Of a stretch of 64,000 nt of DNA, positions 31,889 through 43,121 are shown in pieces. The translations under genes and the position numbers were made by a program. The notes under the pieces were generated by a model. It had not been told where the DNA came from, ran no database searches, and saw only the letters and a list, made by a program, of their open reading frames with translations. Origin of the DNA: Podospora pseudocomata (lineage: Eukaryota > Ascomycota > Sordariomycetes > Sordariales > Podosporaceae); the NCBI RefSeq assembly GCF_035222375.1, contig NC_085890.1, positions 2,790,001-2,854,000 of the forward strand. The letters are read 5' to 3'. Within the stretch, counting starts at the first letter, position 1. Each line of letters begins with the position of its first letter.

Positions 31889-33358
31889 TCACTTCTTAAA
31901 AGCCTTCCTCTTCCCCTGTTTATTCCCATCGGCAATCTCCTCCTCCTCATCCTCCCACTCCCCATCCTCCTCCATCTTCGAGTTGACCTGCTCCTCAGCA
32001 TCCCCAGCCAACCCCTCGCTATCAAACCCCTTGTCATCCCCATCATACCCATACTCGTACAAATCACTATCGTAATCCTCCATATCCTCATCATCATCCT
32101 CTTCTTCCTCTTGCTGCCCCTTCTTCCCCTGCTGCTGCTGCTGCTTATTCGCCTCCTTGGCAGCCTTCTTCCTCTCCACATTCGCCTTCTGCTCCTTCTT
32201 CCTCGCCTCCTTGTCCTTCCTCCTCTGCTCCCACTTCTTCTCCAGCTCCCTAATCTCCTCCCTTGTCTTGTGGACATACTCATGCCACATCACCTTGCCC
32301 GAGCACAGCCCTTCCTCCACCTTTGTCATGCGAAGCTTCATTCTCGGGCCGAGCTCGACTAACTTCACAGCCCGACGCTCAACATTGTCTTTACGCCCCG
32401 TGTCACCATCCTCATCATCACTCCCGTCTTCATTTTGTGCTTGTCTTGGCTTGTTGGAACTGTGAACCTTCCTCGCCGACGTCTCGAGAACCTCCACCTC
32501 GGCGTCGGTTTCGTACTCGCTTCCTGACGTGTTATCCGTCTCGTACCCCGCGCCGTTTTCACCCCCAATCATAAACTCGGAGATGTCTTTTAGCTTCCCC
32601 AGGTTGGGCAGCTGCCCCTTCTTTGACTTGGACGACTTTAGCAGTTTCTCGGCGGCGTTTAACCTCCTCAGTGGCTTCGACAGGCCGACTGGTTTGGTGG
32701 TGATGGCGTAGTGGCGGAAGTTGACGATGAACGTCCCGTCGTCTTCGGGGGATTGCTCCCTGTTAAGAAGGAGGACGCGACGGATGGATTTGAGGGGGGT
32801 TCGTTGCGGGTTGATTGGGGGGAAGAGAGACTGGAAAGCGGTCGTGGTGAGGGACTCGAGGTGACGGGGGACTTTGGAGGTGTGGTCCGAGTTGGGGTTG
32901 GTGAAGTTGTTCATGACTAGGAGGGGAGGGGTGATGTACTCTTTGCCGCCCCCCTTGGGGTGTCGCTGGGCTCGCCGGACGTCCTTTGTCAAAGAATACT
33001 TTTCTACGCGAAAGTGAAAGGTAGGGCCGCGGGGGGTGATGGCGAGGCGCATGTTGGTGTTGCCCGACTCGGAGCGGGAGAAGAGGAGGAGGTGGGAGAC
33101 GCCGAGGGGGCCGCACATGGTCACGTAGTCGCGTAGGCGGTTGGCTTTGCGCTCTTTGAGGCGGGAGGCGGTGCCGGGTTCCATTACGCGCCGGACGTCG
33201 GCGGCAAGTTGGGAGATGCTGGTTCCTACTTCGCCGGCGCCCATGCGGATGACCATGGATTTCGGGTCTTTGGTGTTGATGTGGCCAGTGACGGCGGTGG
33301 GGGCGGCTGGGTTGTGAGCACCCAGGTGGGTTCTTCTCTTGGAGCGTTTCTTGGCCAT
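31889..33358 (-). CDS. ssf1: Ribosome biogenesis protein SSF1/Peter Pan (Brix domain)
   Basis: A single-exon protein of 489 residues starting at 33358 (MAKKRSKRRTH); the frame is open further upstream but this is the conserved start. The Brix domain covers about residues 30-290 and includes the family phrases YVTMCGPLGVSHLLLFS and RLAITPRGPTFHFRVEKYSL. The C-terminal 150 residues are charged, with a Lys/Arg/Glu coiled-coil segment, a Gln run and acidic blocks, ending in a basic GKRKAFKK. Yeast Ssf1/Ssf2 and animal PPAN act in the nucleolus in 27S pre-rRNA processing of the large ribosomal subunit. It is divergent from RRP3, another pre-rRNA processing gene, across 274 bp, so co-regulation is likely. 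Confidence 0.95.
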   Translation of the reverse strand: MAKKRSKRRTHLGAHNPAAPTAVTGHINTKDPKSMVIRMGAGEVGTSISQLAADVRRVMEPGTASRLKERKANRLRDYVTMCGPLGVSHLLLFSRSESGNTNMRLAITPRGPTFHFRVEKYSLTKDVRRAQRHPKGGGKEYITPPLLVMNNFTNPNSDHTSKVPRHLESLTTTAFQSLFPPINPQRTPLKSIRRVLLLNREQSPEDDGTFIVNFRHYAITTKPVGLSKPLRRLNAAEKLLKSSKSKKGQLPNLGKLKDISEFMIGGENGAGYETDNTSGSEYETDAEVEVLETSARKVHSSNKPRQAQNEDGSDDEDGDTGRKDNVERRAVKLVELGPRMKLRMTKVEEGLCSGKVMWHEYVHKTREEIRELEKKWEQRRKDKEARKKEQKANVERKKAAKEANKQQQQQGKKGQQEEEEDDDEDMEDYDSDLYEYGYDGDDKGFDSEGLAGDAEEQVNSKMEEDGEWEDEEEEIADGNKQGKRKAFKK

Positions 33359-33632
33359 TGTGGTGGTGGTTGATGTGTTTTCTCTGGTTTCGTAGGCAGA
33401 GAAATGTATGATGGAGGAAGCTTTCGGCCTACTACAGCAAACCAATTGATGCGCCAGAGCTTTGGCGGCGCGCAGAGAAAATTTCGGTGGGGCCTTTGCT
33501 TATCGGGCCGCCCCACACGGCCGATAAGCCTGGAATTTTGGAAGATGGCTATGTAGTTCGACAGCTTCTGAAAGTCTATTTCACCGGACAAACACTTTCC
33601 TGTAAGGTTTGATTGTCCGAAACACCGTCAAA
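33359..33632. promoter_or_regulatory. Shared divergent promoter of ssf1 and rrp3
   Basis: Only 274 bp separate the start codons of two ribosome-biogenesis genes, so both core promoters and 5' UTRs must lie here. GC-rich palindromic patches around 33465-33530 are candidates for shared activator sites. No specific factor site is claimed. Confidence 0.75.
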
Positions 33633-35212
33633 ATGTCGTCAGTCAAGCGCAGAAAGATCTCCGACAACCCTTCCGCGGTGAAGAAAAAGAAGACCGAAGC
33701 ACCCAAGCCCAAAATCATACCTGGGCCAGAACCCAGAATCGAAGATGCAGTATCTGAGGCCTCAGATGCCGAGGAGTCGACCACCCTTGACAATGAGAAC
33801 GGGGAGGCTGCCCCAAAGACCTTCAAGGATCTCGTATGTTGGAATTGATGGTCTGCATAGTGTTTGAATCCTCTGCTGACTTGTACCCAGGGCATCGTCG
33901 ACTCCCTGTGCGAAGCATGCGACCGACTCGGATACAAGCAGCCAACCGCTATTCAGCAAGAGGCCATCCCACTTGCGCTTCAAGATCGCGACATCATTGG
34001 TATCGCCGAGACGGGTTCCGGAAAAACAGCCGCTTTTGCCCTTCCAATTCTTCAAGCTTTGCTCGACAAGCCCCAGCCCTTGTTCGCCCTCGTTCTTGCG
34101 CCGACAAGAGAACTTGCCGCCCAGATCGCCCAGTCCTTTGAAGCTCTCGGTTCCCTGATCAACCTCCGCTGCGCTCTTCTTCTTGGTGGTCTAGACATGG
34201 TACAGCAAGCTATCGCCCTCGGAAAGAAGCCTCACGTCGTCGTCGCAACCCCCGGTAGACTTCTCGACCATTTGGAAAAGACCAAGGGCTTCAGCTTGCG
34301 CAATCTTAGGTACTGCGTCATGGACGAAGCCGATCGCCTCCTCGACATGGACTTTGGCCCCATCCTCGAGAAGATCCTCAAGTTCCTCCCCCGCGAGCGC
34401 CGCACTTTTCTGTTCTCCGCCACCATGTCCAGCAAAGTCGAGTCCCTCCAGCGCGCCTCTCTCCGCGACCCCCTAAAGGTCAACGTCTCCACCTCCAAGT
34501 ACCAAACCGTCTCGACGCTCGTCTCCAACTACCTTTTCATCCCTCACATTCACAAGGACACGTATTTCATCTACCTCTGTAATGAATTCTCCGGCAAGAC
34601 AATGATCGTCTTTACCCGTACTGTTCTCGAGACGCAAAGAATTGCCATTCTGTTGCGCACTCTGGGCATGGGCGCTATCCCGCTCCACGGTGGCTTGTCT
34701 CAGTCAGCTCGTCTCGGTGCGCTGAGCAAGTTCCGCGCTGGGACGAGGAATATTCTTGTGGCTACTGATGTTGCGGCTCGTGGTTTGGATATTCCCAATG
34801 TGGACTGTGTCATCAATTATGATTTGCCGCAGGATTCGAAGACATATATTCATCGGGTTGGTCGTACGGCTCGTGCGGGCAAGTCGGGGCATGCTTTGAG
34901 TATTGTGACGCAATAGTGAGTTATCTCTCTCTACCTTGTGTTGACCTGAGAACTAACGTGAACAGTGACCTCGAAATCTGGACCCGCATCGAAGCCGCCC
35001 TTGGCACCAAGCTCACCGAGTACGCTTACGAAAAGGACGAGGTGATGGTTTTTAAGCCCCGGGTGGAAGAGGCTCAACGGCACGCGAGAAATGAGATGAA
35101 GAACTTGATTGATGACCGGGGGAAGAAGGGGTCGGTGCTGAAGGGCCACAGGGGGAAGAAGAGGGGTGCGCCCGGGTCTGGGAGGGATAATATGGATGCT
35201 GAGGAGGGTTGA
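33633..35212 (+). CDS. rrp3: DEAD-box ATP-dependent RNA helicase RRP3 (DDX47)
   Basis: Three exons (33633-33833, 33891-34915, 34966-35212) give 490 residues. All helicase motifs are present in order: Q motif ([10 protein letters not shown]), motif I AETGSGKT, Ia [10 protein letters not shown] and [41 protein letters not shown]. The N-terminal 65 residues are basic then acidic, and the C-terminal tail carries the RRP3-typical [16 protein letters not shown] segment followed by a Lys/Arg-rich end. Yeast Rrp3 and human DDX47 act in the nucleolus on 35S pre-rRNA for 18S rRNA maturation. The start chosen is MSSVKRRK, matching the family; the upstream frame lacks a better ATG. Confidence 0.96.
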
Positions 35213-35470
35213 GAAGGCTCTGGAAGGTGGTGAATCTTTTTATTTTATCTGGCATATGCGGAGTTTGAAAAAGGGTTGTTATTTCTTGGGAATAAGGGCG
35301 GGGGTGAGTGGAGGATAGAGAGCGCCGGAGTGGGTATATACCATCTTGGGGAGTTTTACGTGTAATGAGGGCGCGCTGGGTTGGTGAGTGAAACATTTGG
35401 ATCAACTTTGTCACGTCCATCCTATTCCTGTTGAGTTCATCCTGCCCTGAAATGTGCATGCTATGTGAAC

Positions 35471-37609
35471 TCACTGTCCATCCTCCAACACCCTCGTCCA
35501 ATCCCACTTCCTCCACCTCTTTTTGAACCCCTCCACCCTCTCATCCCCCCTCGTCCACCTCCCCTGCTTCTTAATCACAGCGACATCAGCATCCAACATC
35601 CCCCCAATGACCTCCCTAGCAAACCCATCCCCCCTCGGCCAACTCGCGCTATCCTCCACCACATGCCCCAACCCCCCATCAAGCCCAAACCAAGCATGAA
35701 AATACGGCATCTCCTTTGCAATGCTCTTCCGGAACGCCATCCTCCCAAACCCGGGCTCCTTACTCTTTTTGAGAGTATCAATCACCTTTTTGTGCTGGGA
35801 CCACTCCTCCCCCGCGCTCATCATCGCTTCCCTGAAAAATGCCGGTGCCGTATCCCCTAGTTCGTAAGGGATGGGGACAGCAACCATAGCGGCGTGCTGC
35901 CTGCGCTGCGGGTTCGCGGCATTTTCGTAAAAAATGACTTCTCGTCCTTGGTCGTGATACATCCTCGTCAGCGACTTCATGAAATTCCTCATCTCCTCCC
36001 ACTCATCATCGTCGCATTCAAGGAGATTTGTTCGATGCGACAAAGGGACGATGACGGCTCCGCCTTCCGCACCCGTCAGCTCCGGAGCCGGCGCCAAAGT
36101 GAGATACGTCCTCGTACCCAAAGAAACAACCGGCGCCACCGGCAAGTTCCCCGGCGGGTTCTTCTCCTCGTGATAACACAACGGACAACTGTCCAATATC
36201 CGATTCAGCTTCTTGTACTCCGTCACAGCGACATTCTTCAAGCTCGAGTCAGTCTTGTGCACCCTCTTCGCCAATTTCTCCGCATTCTCATCCAGATACT
36301 CCAAATCATTGTCGAACTTCCCATCCTTGGCGATCCTCTCCGCCAGACGCATCCCTTCCCCGCCGGCTTCGCCTTTTGTACGGCGCTCTTCGCGGACCAT
36401 GTCGTCCAGCGTCATCTCGTCGTTTTCCACCACTGTGCCGCGCTCAAGACCCCGTTTGTTGGTTACTGGCTTTACTTCCCCTCTTGACCCGCCGGCCAAG
36501 AGGCGCGAGTGGGAGGCGTCGAGGACTATGGCGTTGCTGGTTGTCTGGCCTGACTGGAACGCCGCCATGGCAGAGTTGAATTCTGCTTCCAGCTTGGGCA
36601 CGTCGGGGGAGTTGCGGAGTTTGGCCTTCATGAGCTGGGCGCGGAGGCGGTTGAGGGCTGATTGATCCATGGGAGGGGCAGGGGCAATTTTGTCTTCGAT
36701 TGAGACGCCTTGTTCGAGTTCGGCGGGGGGTTTGCTCAGGGCCGGGAAGCCAGGGGGTGGTGGTGCCTTCTTTTGGCTGGCGATTCTCTCCGCGTAGAGT
36801 TCCCCGGTTGGCTTCTCCTTGCCAACGTAGCCGCTTCCGTAAACCTTTCTCCTATCCACTTCAATCTTTTCCTCTCGCGCATCGTCAAATTCCCGGAGAC
36901 TGCCAAAGCGCTCAATCGCGACTTCGTCCACTGGCCGGCCGGTTTCCTCGGCGATGGTGTAGACAGCCTTGAGCTTCGTCATGCGCCATTGTGACCCGTC
37001 GTCGCCAAAGGTGTATCTGACCTCCCGCGGCTTGCCGGTCTCTGGCTCCTCTGCCGGCCTATTGCTCGCCTCTTCCAGGCCCTTGTTTAGTTCCCGATGA
37101 TGCAACACCCTCTTCGGCTCCTCCCTCATAGGCGAGGGACTTTTCCGTTTGTTACGCTGGACATAATCAATATCCAGCGCAGACGGCGCCGTCATCCACG
37201 AGTCTCGGACCAATGACGACTTGGATTCACCCGGCGCGAGTTCCTCGTCTGGCAGTGGTAGGTCTTCTTTCGGGTCGGATGCTTTTAAATCCTTCGTATC
37301 CTTCCCGCTGCGCCGGTGCCTGTCTCTGTCTCTGTCCCGGTCATCATCTCTATGCCGGTGTCGATGCCGCCTTGACTCGTCGTCCTCATCATCCCGGCGG
37401 TACCGCTTATGCCTGCGGCTCTCATCGTCTTGGTCGTCGCGTCGTCGTCTTCGATCGCTGTCTCTGTCGCGCTCTGTTGACCTGTCTCGTCTCGACTCTC
37501 GATGGTGGTGTCTATGTTTTCTGTCTCTGCGCTCCTCCTTTTCCTTTTGGCGCTCACGCTCAGCCCTTTCGGCAGCGAGAGACTTTTCAAAGTCTTCGAG
37601 GCTGTCCAT
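35471..37609 (-). CDS. cwf19: CWF19/CwfJ-domain splicing-associated protein
   Basis: A single exon of 712 residues. Residues 1 to about 105 are an Arg/Asp/Ser/His-rich RD/RS-like region. The middle is charged and mostly disordered. The C-terminal 250 residues hold CwfJ_C_1, a HIT-like fold with zinc-type CPLCYHE and a GGAVIVPLSHRTNLLECDD segment, and then CwfJ_C_2 with FGRMAFRKSIAKEMPYFHAW and GDGFAREVIGGML. S. pombe Cwf19 and human CWF19L2 associate with late spliceosomes, and yeast Drn1 assists lariat debranching. Nuclear action in splicing or intron turnover is inferred from these. It converges with rrp3, 258 bp between stops. Confidence 0.92.
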   Translation of the reverse strand: MDSLEDFEKSLAAERAERERQKEKEERRDRKHRHHHRESRRDRSTERDRDSDRRRRRDDQDDESRRHKRYRRDDEDDESRRHRHRHRDDDRDRDRDRHRRSGKDTKDLKASDPKEDLPLPDEELAPGESKSSLVRDSWMTAPSALDIDYVQRNKRKSPSPMREEPKRVLHHRELNKGLEEASNRPAEEPETGKPREVRYTFGDDGSQWRMTKLKAVYTIAEETGRPVDEVAIERFGSLREFDDAREEKIEVDRRKVYGSGYVGKEKPTGELYAERIASQKKAPPPPGFPALSKPPAELEQGVSIEDKIAPAPPMDQSALNRLRAQLMKAKLRNSPDVPKLEAEFNSAMAAFQSGQTTSNAIVLDASHSRLLAGGSRGEVKPVTNKRGLERGTVVENDEMTLDDMVREERRTKGEAGGEGMRLAERIAKDGKFDNDLEYLDENAEKLAKRVHKTDSSLKNVAVTEYKKLNRILDSCPLCYHEEKNPPGNLPVAPVVSLGTRTYLTLAPAPELTGAEGGAVIVPLSHRTNLLECDDDEWEEMRNFMKSLTRMYHDQGREVIFYENAANPQRRQHAAMVAVPIPYELGDTAPAFFREAMMSAGEEWSQHKKVIDTLKKSKEPGFGRMAFRKSIAKEMPYFHAWFGLDGGLGHVVEDSASWPRGDGFAREVIGGMLDADVAVIKKQGRWTRGDERVEGFKKRWRKWDWTRVLEDGQ

Positions 37610-39373
37610 TTTCTGGGGTTGTTTGCTGGGGTTAGATGGCGACGATGCATTGGAAATTTAAGAAGCCAGAGCCGCCAGTGACGTCGAGAACTGGGAGCTC
37701 CATTCAAATGTGCACCGTGCACGACGCTAGGATTATAGCGCCGATGCTTAGTGGGGTAGGGGTTGTACACTAGGGGTGCCCCACTGTTGACTTCACCTTT
37801 TTGGTGGCATCCTCCCCCACTGAACTCCAACATATTGAGTTTGAAGCAACACAGAAGTTGGAGACACAGCGGCAGTGCTGAAAGTATGTGCCATATCCTC
37901 TCATCATCTCGGAAGTGAATAACAACTTCTGACCACCACCTTTCTCCATCTCAAAACAACTCCAACCTCCAAAGTGGCTGAGCAAAACGGGAAGTAACCC
38001 TTCCGTTCGGCAGAGCCCATCCCCAACCTTCAACCTGACGTTGCCTCCCGCTGTCAACCACCTGTGACTATCCGAGTTTATCTCTGTACCATTCCAAACC
38101 TCGTCTTCGGGTTGGTCTCGAGAGAAAAGGACGCTTATGGCTAGCTTCATTGTCCCCAGCTCATGGCCGCCATGTGGCTTTATCCTCCAACAATGAATAG
38201 TCCCCTTCTCTTTTTGTTTCCACGTTTCAGGAATATCACGAGATGGTCCGGTTTTGCTCTATTGTCTCCCCGTACTCCAAATTATTTCTCTTCCCGGCAA
38301 TCTTCATCATTGAGAGAGACTTGTCAGTGTGCAAGGAAGTACCTTGACCTAAAATCTCCGACAGACTGGTTTCCTTCCGGGCCCGCCTTAACGCGGCCAT
38401 CCCATCCCATCTCAGCCTCTTCCTGTGTTTCCGGGATTGAAACGTGCCGGTGTTGTGTCTGTCTGTCCTGACCAAATCTGCCGACCAGCCAGGTGATCTG
38501 CTTGTGTACTGTACCAAGTATCAAGCTTGCTAATAATCTCGAGCTGCGATGACTGATGTCTTTGCAGGAGTTAATCAGGATTTAATATAGCTACGGGGCG
38601 CGCTGTGTAAACTCGGATCCGATAGAGCTTGCTATCTTCGGCTGTGAAGCTTTTATTGATTTAACATTGGTGTTATTTTCGCCCTGCGCAAGTTTGAGAT
38701 TTGATAGTATTTGTTATTGCAAGCGTTTTATTTAAGCAGATCATAGTCTCAATAGCTATTCTAATCATAGTAGCTCCCTTAATTTTGAGTGGGAAGATAT
38801 ACTGCGTAAGCGCCGGTAGGAACGGCAACTACCTTCGTGTCCTGTCGTGTCGTATGCATCTCAGTGGCGGGCCGGGGGACAAGAACTCACCGCACCACCA
38901 CACCATTCCCACCAAAAGCGGTTTCTCGGATTAAAATGGTCAAAAAATGGAGAGATTGTCTCTGTGCCACGAGGCGACCGCGGTGGAATTGCGTCACTGG
39001 CGTTACACCGACATCTCTCGACGTAACTTCTCTTTCACACAGAACCGAGGGGTGATGATGACTGTCGTGAGATCAGGCAACAGGTGAGAAAATGTAATGT
39101 AGTAACCACAAAATTGAGAAGTGCATATTCCCAGCCCGTAAATCCCCCAACAAGTGCAAAAAAAAACAAAAACAAAAAAAAGATCCCAAAACGCCGACTT
39201 GCTTGTTCATTTCCATCATTAACCTTGATCCATCCATCCAACAAAAGAGCAAAAAAAATAAAAATGAAAAATACACCCCAGGGTATAACCTAACATCAAT
39301 TCCGATATCCCATCCCATCCATCTTCAGCACCATTTTTATATCCTTCAATCAAAACCACCCAGCGACACACCA
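37610..39373. other. Intergenic, with an AT-rich patch
   Basis: No supported gene in 1.76 kb. The left end is the CWF19 promoter. At about 38520-38800 base composition turns AT-rich with stops in all frames, unlike the flanks, possibly an eroded repeat. The right end (39060-39370) is A-rich and probably the 3' UTR of the DUF7053-like gene. Confidence 0.5.
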
Positions 39374-40756
39374 TCAATATCCATACCGCTGCTGCGTATA
39401 CTGCTGCCCTTGCTGCTGCTGCTGCTGCCCCCCACCCGGCTGCAAAGGCGAAGGAACCTTTGCGTAATCAGCCGGGTTATACACCGCATAAGGCGACTTC
39501 TGAATCGAATCATGCTTCCTCTGCCCCGTGTGATGCTCCTCATTCGTCTCCCTATGCGGCGCCAACTGCTGTTGCTGCCCCGGGTACCCCCCTTTCAGAT
39601 CAGGGTTCGGAGACGTGATGCTTGACTGATAACTCGCCGGGCGTGAACCCGCATTCGACCACTGGCCCTGCTGCGAGTGTGGACTGCCGTGGTTGGTGGG
39701 GGGGCGGTTTGGATCAACTAATGACTCCCGGTTAGCTGAGCTCGGTGTGGGTTGCGGTGAAGGCAATGGTGAATTAAATTTCGGGGTGCGCTGACCGTTG
39801 GCAAAGACAAAGTCGCCAGGCATTTCGACGGCAAAGTTGTTGTTGTTGTTGTTGGTTTGGCTGGCCTCTACGCCGGGGAGTTCCTGGGGGCCGTTATCAT
39901 GGGGAATTTGCCCGTATTGGGGTGGTTGTTGCTGCTGTTGCTGGGCTGCTTGGATTTGCTGCTGGAGACCCCCCGGCCCTTGGGAGCCTGCCGTGCCGGG
40001 TCGTCCGTAGGGGTTGTGCACTGATGTGACTCTGGGGATTTGGTACGGCATTCTTGGTGAGTGCATCTGCGGCGGGGTGCTGCCGCCGTTGATAGACGGT
40101 GAGTAGTGAAGACTGGAAGGAGACGGCAATGGTGATCGTACAGTGTTGCGTCTGTCGGCTGGGTTGAGCGTCTTCAGCTTTCCATCCTCAATCATGGCTG
40201 ACAGCACACCGGCATCCAGCAGCTCGGCCTTCTTGATCATCCTCTGCACCATTTCGGCCGACGCCTTCTTCATCTGAGACCTGACATAGCTGACCATGGT
40301 GACGTTGCACTTGATTTCGATATCCTCGCGGAGGTAGAGTCCGTCCGAAGGTACGCCTAATGCTTTGAGGCCAATCTCTGGCACCTCGGGGGGCTCGACA
40401 CCGGGTTGGTTACCCGCGATGCGATAGGTGCTGCGCATGTCGATATTCATGGGCGCGTAGACGTGTGTTTGAAGCCCCCAGGGCATATCGTGAAAGCAGC
40501 CGTTGAACTTGATAGTCGAGGATCCCATCTTGCCGATTCCAGGCACGAGCTGGAGGCGCTCCGTGATCTCATACCAAGTCGAGTAATACTCATCGGTCTC
40601 GGCATTTTGAGGCGCCGCGATGGGCTTGTGGTCGATAACCAGCGGGTTGAGCGTGATGACTTCTGAATGGGAATGAAGAATATCAATGGCGAGTTGGCGG
40701 GGGATAAAGCCCGGGATGGGCGTGATGACGGTGAAGGTGTCCTTCTTCCGCAACAT
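39374..40756 (-). CDS. DUF7053-domain protein with Gln/Pro-rich tail
   Basis: A single-exon protein of 460 residues beginning MLRKKDTFTVITPIPGFIP. The first 200 residues form one globular domain with NPLVIDHKPIAAP, WYEITERLQLVPG, KFNGCFHDMPWGLQTHVYAP and GLYLREDIEIKCNVTM, matching the fungal DUF7053 layout (probably a START/SRPBCC-like fold; name from memory). The second half is disordered, with Pro/Ser-rich sequence, several Gln runs (about 255-275 and 445-455) and a run of six Asn. Function is unknown; Gln-rich tails of this kind are common in fungal regulatory proteins. The Gln and Asn runs are coded by trinucleotide repeats and may vary in length. Confidence 0.85.
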   Translation of the reverse strand: MLRKKDTFTVITPIPGFIPRQLAIDILHSHSEVITLNPLVIDHKPIAAPQNAETDEYYSTWYEITERLQLVPGIGKMGSSTIKFNGCFHDMPWGLQTHVYAPMNIDMRSTYRIAGNQPGVEPPEVPEIGLKALGVPSDGLYLREDIEIKCNVTMVSYVRSQMKKASAEMVQRMIKKAELLDAGVLSAMIEDGKLKTLNPADRRNTVRSPLPSPSSLHYSPSINGGSTPPQMHSPRMPYQIPRVTSVHNPYGRPGTAGSQGPGGLQQQIQAAQQQQQQPPQYGQIPHDNGPQELPGVEASQTNNNNNNFAVEMPGDFVFANGQRTPKFNSPLPSPQPTPSSANRESLVDPNRPPTNHGSPHSQQGQWSNAGSRPASYQSSITSPNPDLKGGYPGQQQQLAPHRETNEEHHTGQRKHDSIQKSPYAVYNPADYAKVPSPLQPGGGQQQQQQGQQYTQQRYGY

Positions 40757-41877
40757 GGCGAATGAGTTGGTCCTGAACTCTTACGGTTGTATGAGAATAA
40801 AAGTTGGATATACAGTTCGCGATGGTGATGTGAGCGATTACCTGTTCCAGGTTGTTAGTTCTGGGGGATGCAGAGTGGAAAACTAGAATAAAGCTGTCAG
40901 GTCGGCATGGGATATGGGGTAGGAGTGCTAAAAATGGTACAACAAAGAAGCTGTGGTAGTATCAAAGAGGGGAGAGGGCATGGGAAGCGGGTTGATCGGA
41001 TGGGACCTGGGGTTTCTTGAACAAACGGCTGGGCTCTGGGCGGCCCTCGCTGTGAGTGGTTGAAGCTGCAGGACTGTTGGTCGCTCCCTGCTGGGCAGAT
41101 GGGACCGGGACGTCTGCTCAGCCCCCAGAGGCCGGCCCAAAGCCGCCAGTCGCTCAATTCCCCCGCCAAGTGACAAGGTCAATCAACCATCTGGGCTGCG
41201 ACTCGGAGACCCTTTGTCCCGGAGAGCCGTCCAGCACGATGACGTGAGACGGACGGCCGCGCCTCTTGTACGTACTACTTAATCGAGTAGTTTGCCATGC
41301 TGCTCTCCATCACTGCCCTCCTCTACATCCTCTACATCCTCTACATCCTGTGATGAAGTAATGAAACATGGACAAAAGCTCAGTCCTTCGTATGGGTAAC
41401 TTGAGACAAGCTGGTGGTTTTGATCGCTGGTCAAGCTCTTTAGTGTGAGAACCGTTAATGCTGTTGGGTCCACTTGACCCAAACGTGGAGGCTTTGGGTT
41501 TTTTGAATGTTTGCCATGTGCGAGGAACCAGTGCACTGTCTTCCATGCCCGTGTAACCGAAAGTTGGGAGACGTGTCGCTAGCCCTTTTGTCAAGAGGCA
41601 TATAGCTCATGTCGGTGGTGAGCATGAGCCCTCTGTTGGTGATATAAGTGATAGATTCTGATAGGTCCCGAGTATCTGATACCCACGGACACATGGAACA
41701 CTGACTGTTGACATTTCCATGCATCCATGCCGGGCTGGAAGCTCTACAGTGGGGCACACAGTGAATTTAGCGTTGCGGTGGAAGCCTTCCCAAGTTTTGT
41801 TTGCCCCACCATGCTCGGAACCCCGCCGTCGGTTTGATTCTGTCACCATCCCAAAAACAACCAACCATACCACAACA
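40757..41877. other. Divergent promoter region of the DUF7053-like gene and GPN1
   Basis: No supported gene. The region carries a tandem repeat of three 9-nt CTCTACATC units at 41331-41357. Both flanking genes start outward, so it holds both promoters. Confidence 0.5.
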
Positions 41878-43121
41878 ATGGCATCGACATCAGCAGACCC
41901 GGCGCAAACGCCAGAGGCCAAGCCCCCCGTCGCCATCGTGGTGATTGGCATGGCAGGTTCGTGATGTGCGCCTCCGTTCCTTTCCCACCCTTCCACTAAT
42001 CCAACATGACAGGCTCGGGCAAGACGACCTTCATGCAGAGAATCAACGCCTACCTCCACGAGAAGAAACAACCACCATACGTCATGAACCTCGATCCCGC
42101 CATCACCCACTCCCCTTTCCAGGCCAACATCGACATCCGCGACTCGGTCAACTACAAGAAGGTGATGGAAGAGTACAAGCTTGGCCCAAACGGAGGCATC
42201 ATGACGTCTCTGAATCTCTTCGCCACAAAGGTTGACCAAGTCATGGGGATTCTCGAGAAGCGCGCCAAGCCCAACCCGGACAACCCTGCCCAAAAGCCCA
42301 TCGATAAGATCCTCGTCGATACGCCCGGTCAGATCGAAGTGTTTGTCTGGTCCGCTTCGGGCACAATTCTTCTGGAGTCGCTCGCATCATCGTTCCCCAC
42401 CGTCATCGCCTACGTAATCGACACCCCGCGCACGAGCTCAACGTCGACCTTTATGAGCAACATGCTTTATGCCTGCAGTATTCTCTACAAGATGAAGCTG
42501 CCCATGATCTTGGTGTTCAACAAGGCCGACGCGAAGGACCCATCCTTTGCCAAGGAGTGGATGACGGACTACGATGCCTTCCAGGCTGCTCTTGCCGAGG
42601 ATGAGAACAGCAATGCCTTTGGTGGTGTAGAGGGAGGGGACGGTGCTGGGAGCGGGTATATGGGCGGTCTTATCAACAGTATGAGCCTGATGCTCGAGGA
42701 GTTCTACTCTCACCTCAGCGTCGTCGGCGTCAGTTCGCTCCTCGGTACTGGTATCGATGAATTCTTTGAGGCCGTTGCGGAAAAGGCAGAGGAGTTCAAG
42801 AAGGACTACCAGCCAGAACTGGACCGGAGGCGCGACGAGCGGGAGAAGAACAAGGAGAAGCAGCGCGAAAAGCAGCTTGCCAAGATGATGACTGACATGA
42901 ACATGGGCGACTCATCCATGTCCAAGGCTGTGGCCGATCTCAAGGCTGGCGACGAGGACGAGAAGGACGCCCCGACTCTGAGCTCTGACGAAGACGATGA
43001 CGATATCGACATTGACGAGGATGACCGAGAAGGGCTGCAAGCTAGATACTCGGCCGCCATGCAGTCGGACTCTGTTGAGACGGATGCTAGCTTTGCAAAG
43101 TATATTTACTCTCAGCGCTAG
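41878..43121 (+). CDS. gpn1: GPN-loop GTPase 1 (NPA3/GPN1/XAB1)
   Basis: Two exons (41878-41956, 42013-43121) give 395 residues. The intron splits the P-loop: joined, it reads GMAGSGKTTF at 24-33. The defining GPN loop is in [15 protein letters not shown], followed by switch [10 protein letters not shown] and the guanine-specificity motif FNKAD. The C-terminus is a charged coiled coil and an acidic Ser/Asp/Glu stretch, usual in fungal Npa3. Npa3/GPN1 assembles RNA polymerase II and takes it into the nucleus. The next gene rightwards encodes the RNA polymerase subunit RPB12, a suggestive but probably accidental neighbour. Start chosen at the first ATG of the exon in CAACAATGG context. Confidence 0.95.

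Noticed and set aside
31828-32574. Plus- and minus-strand frames over the C-terminal part of ssf1
   Set aside because: Low-complexity Leu- or Arg-rich shadows of the Lys/Glu/Gln-rich tail of SSF1.
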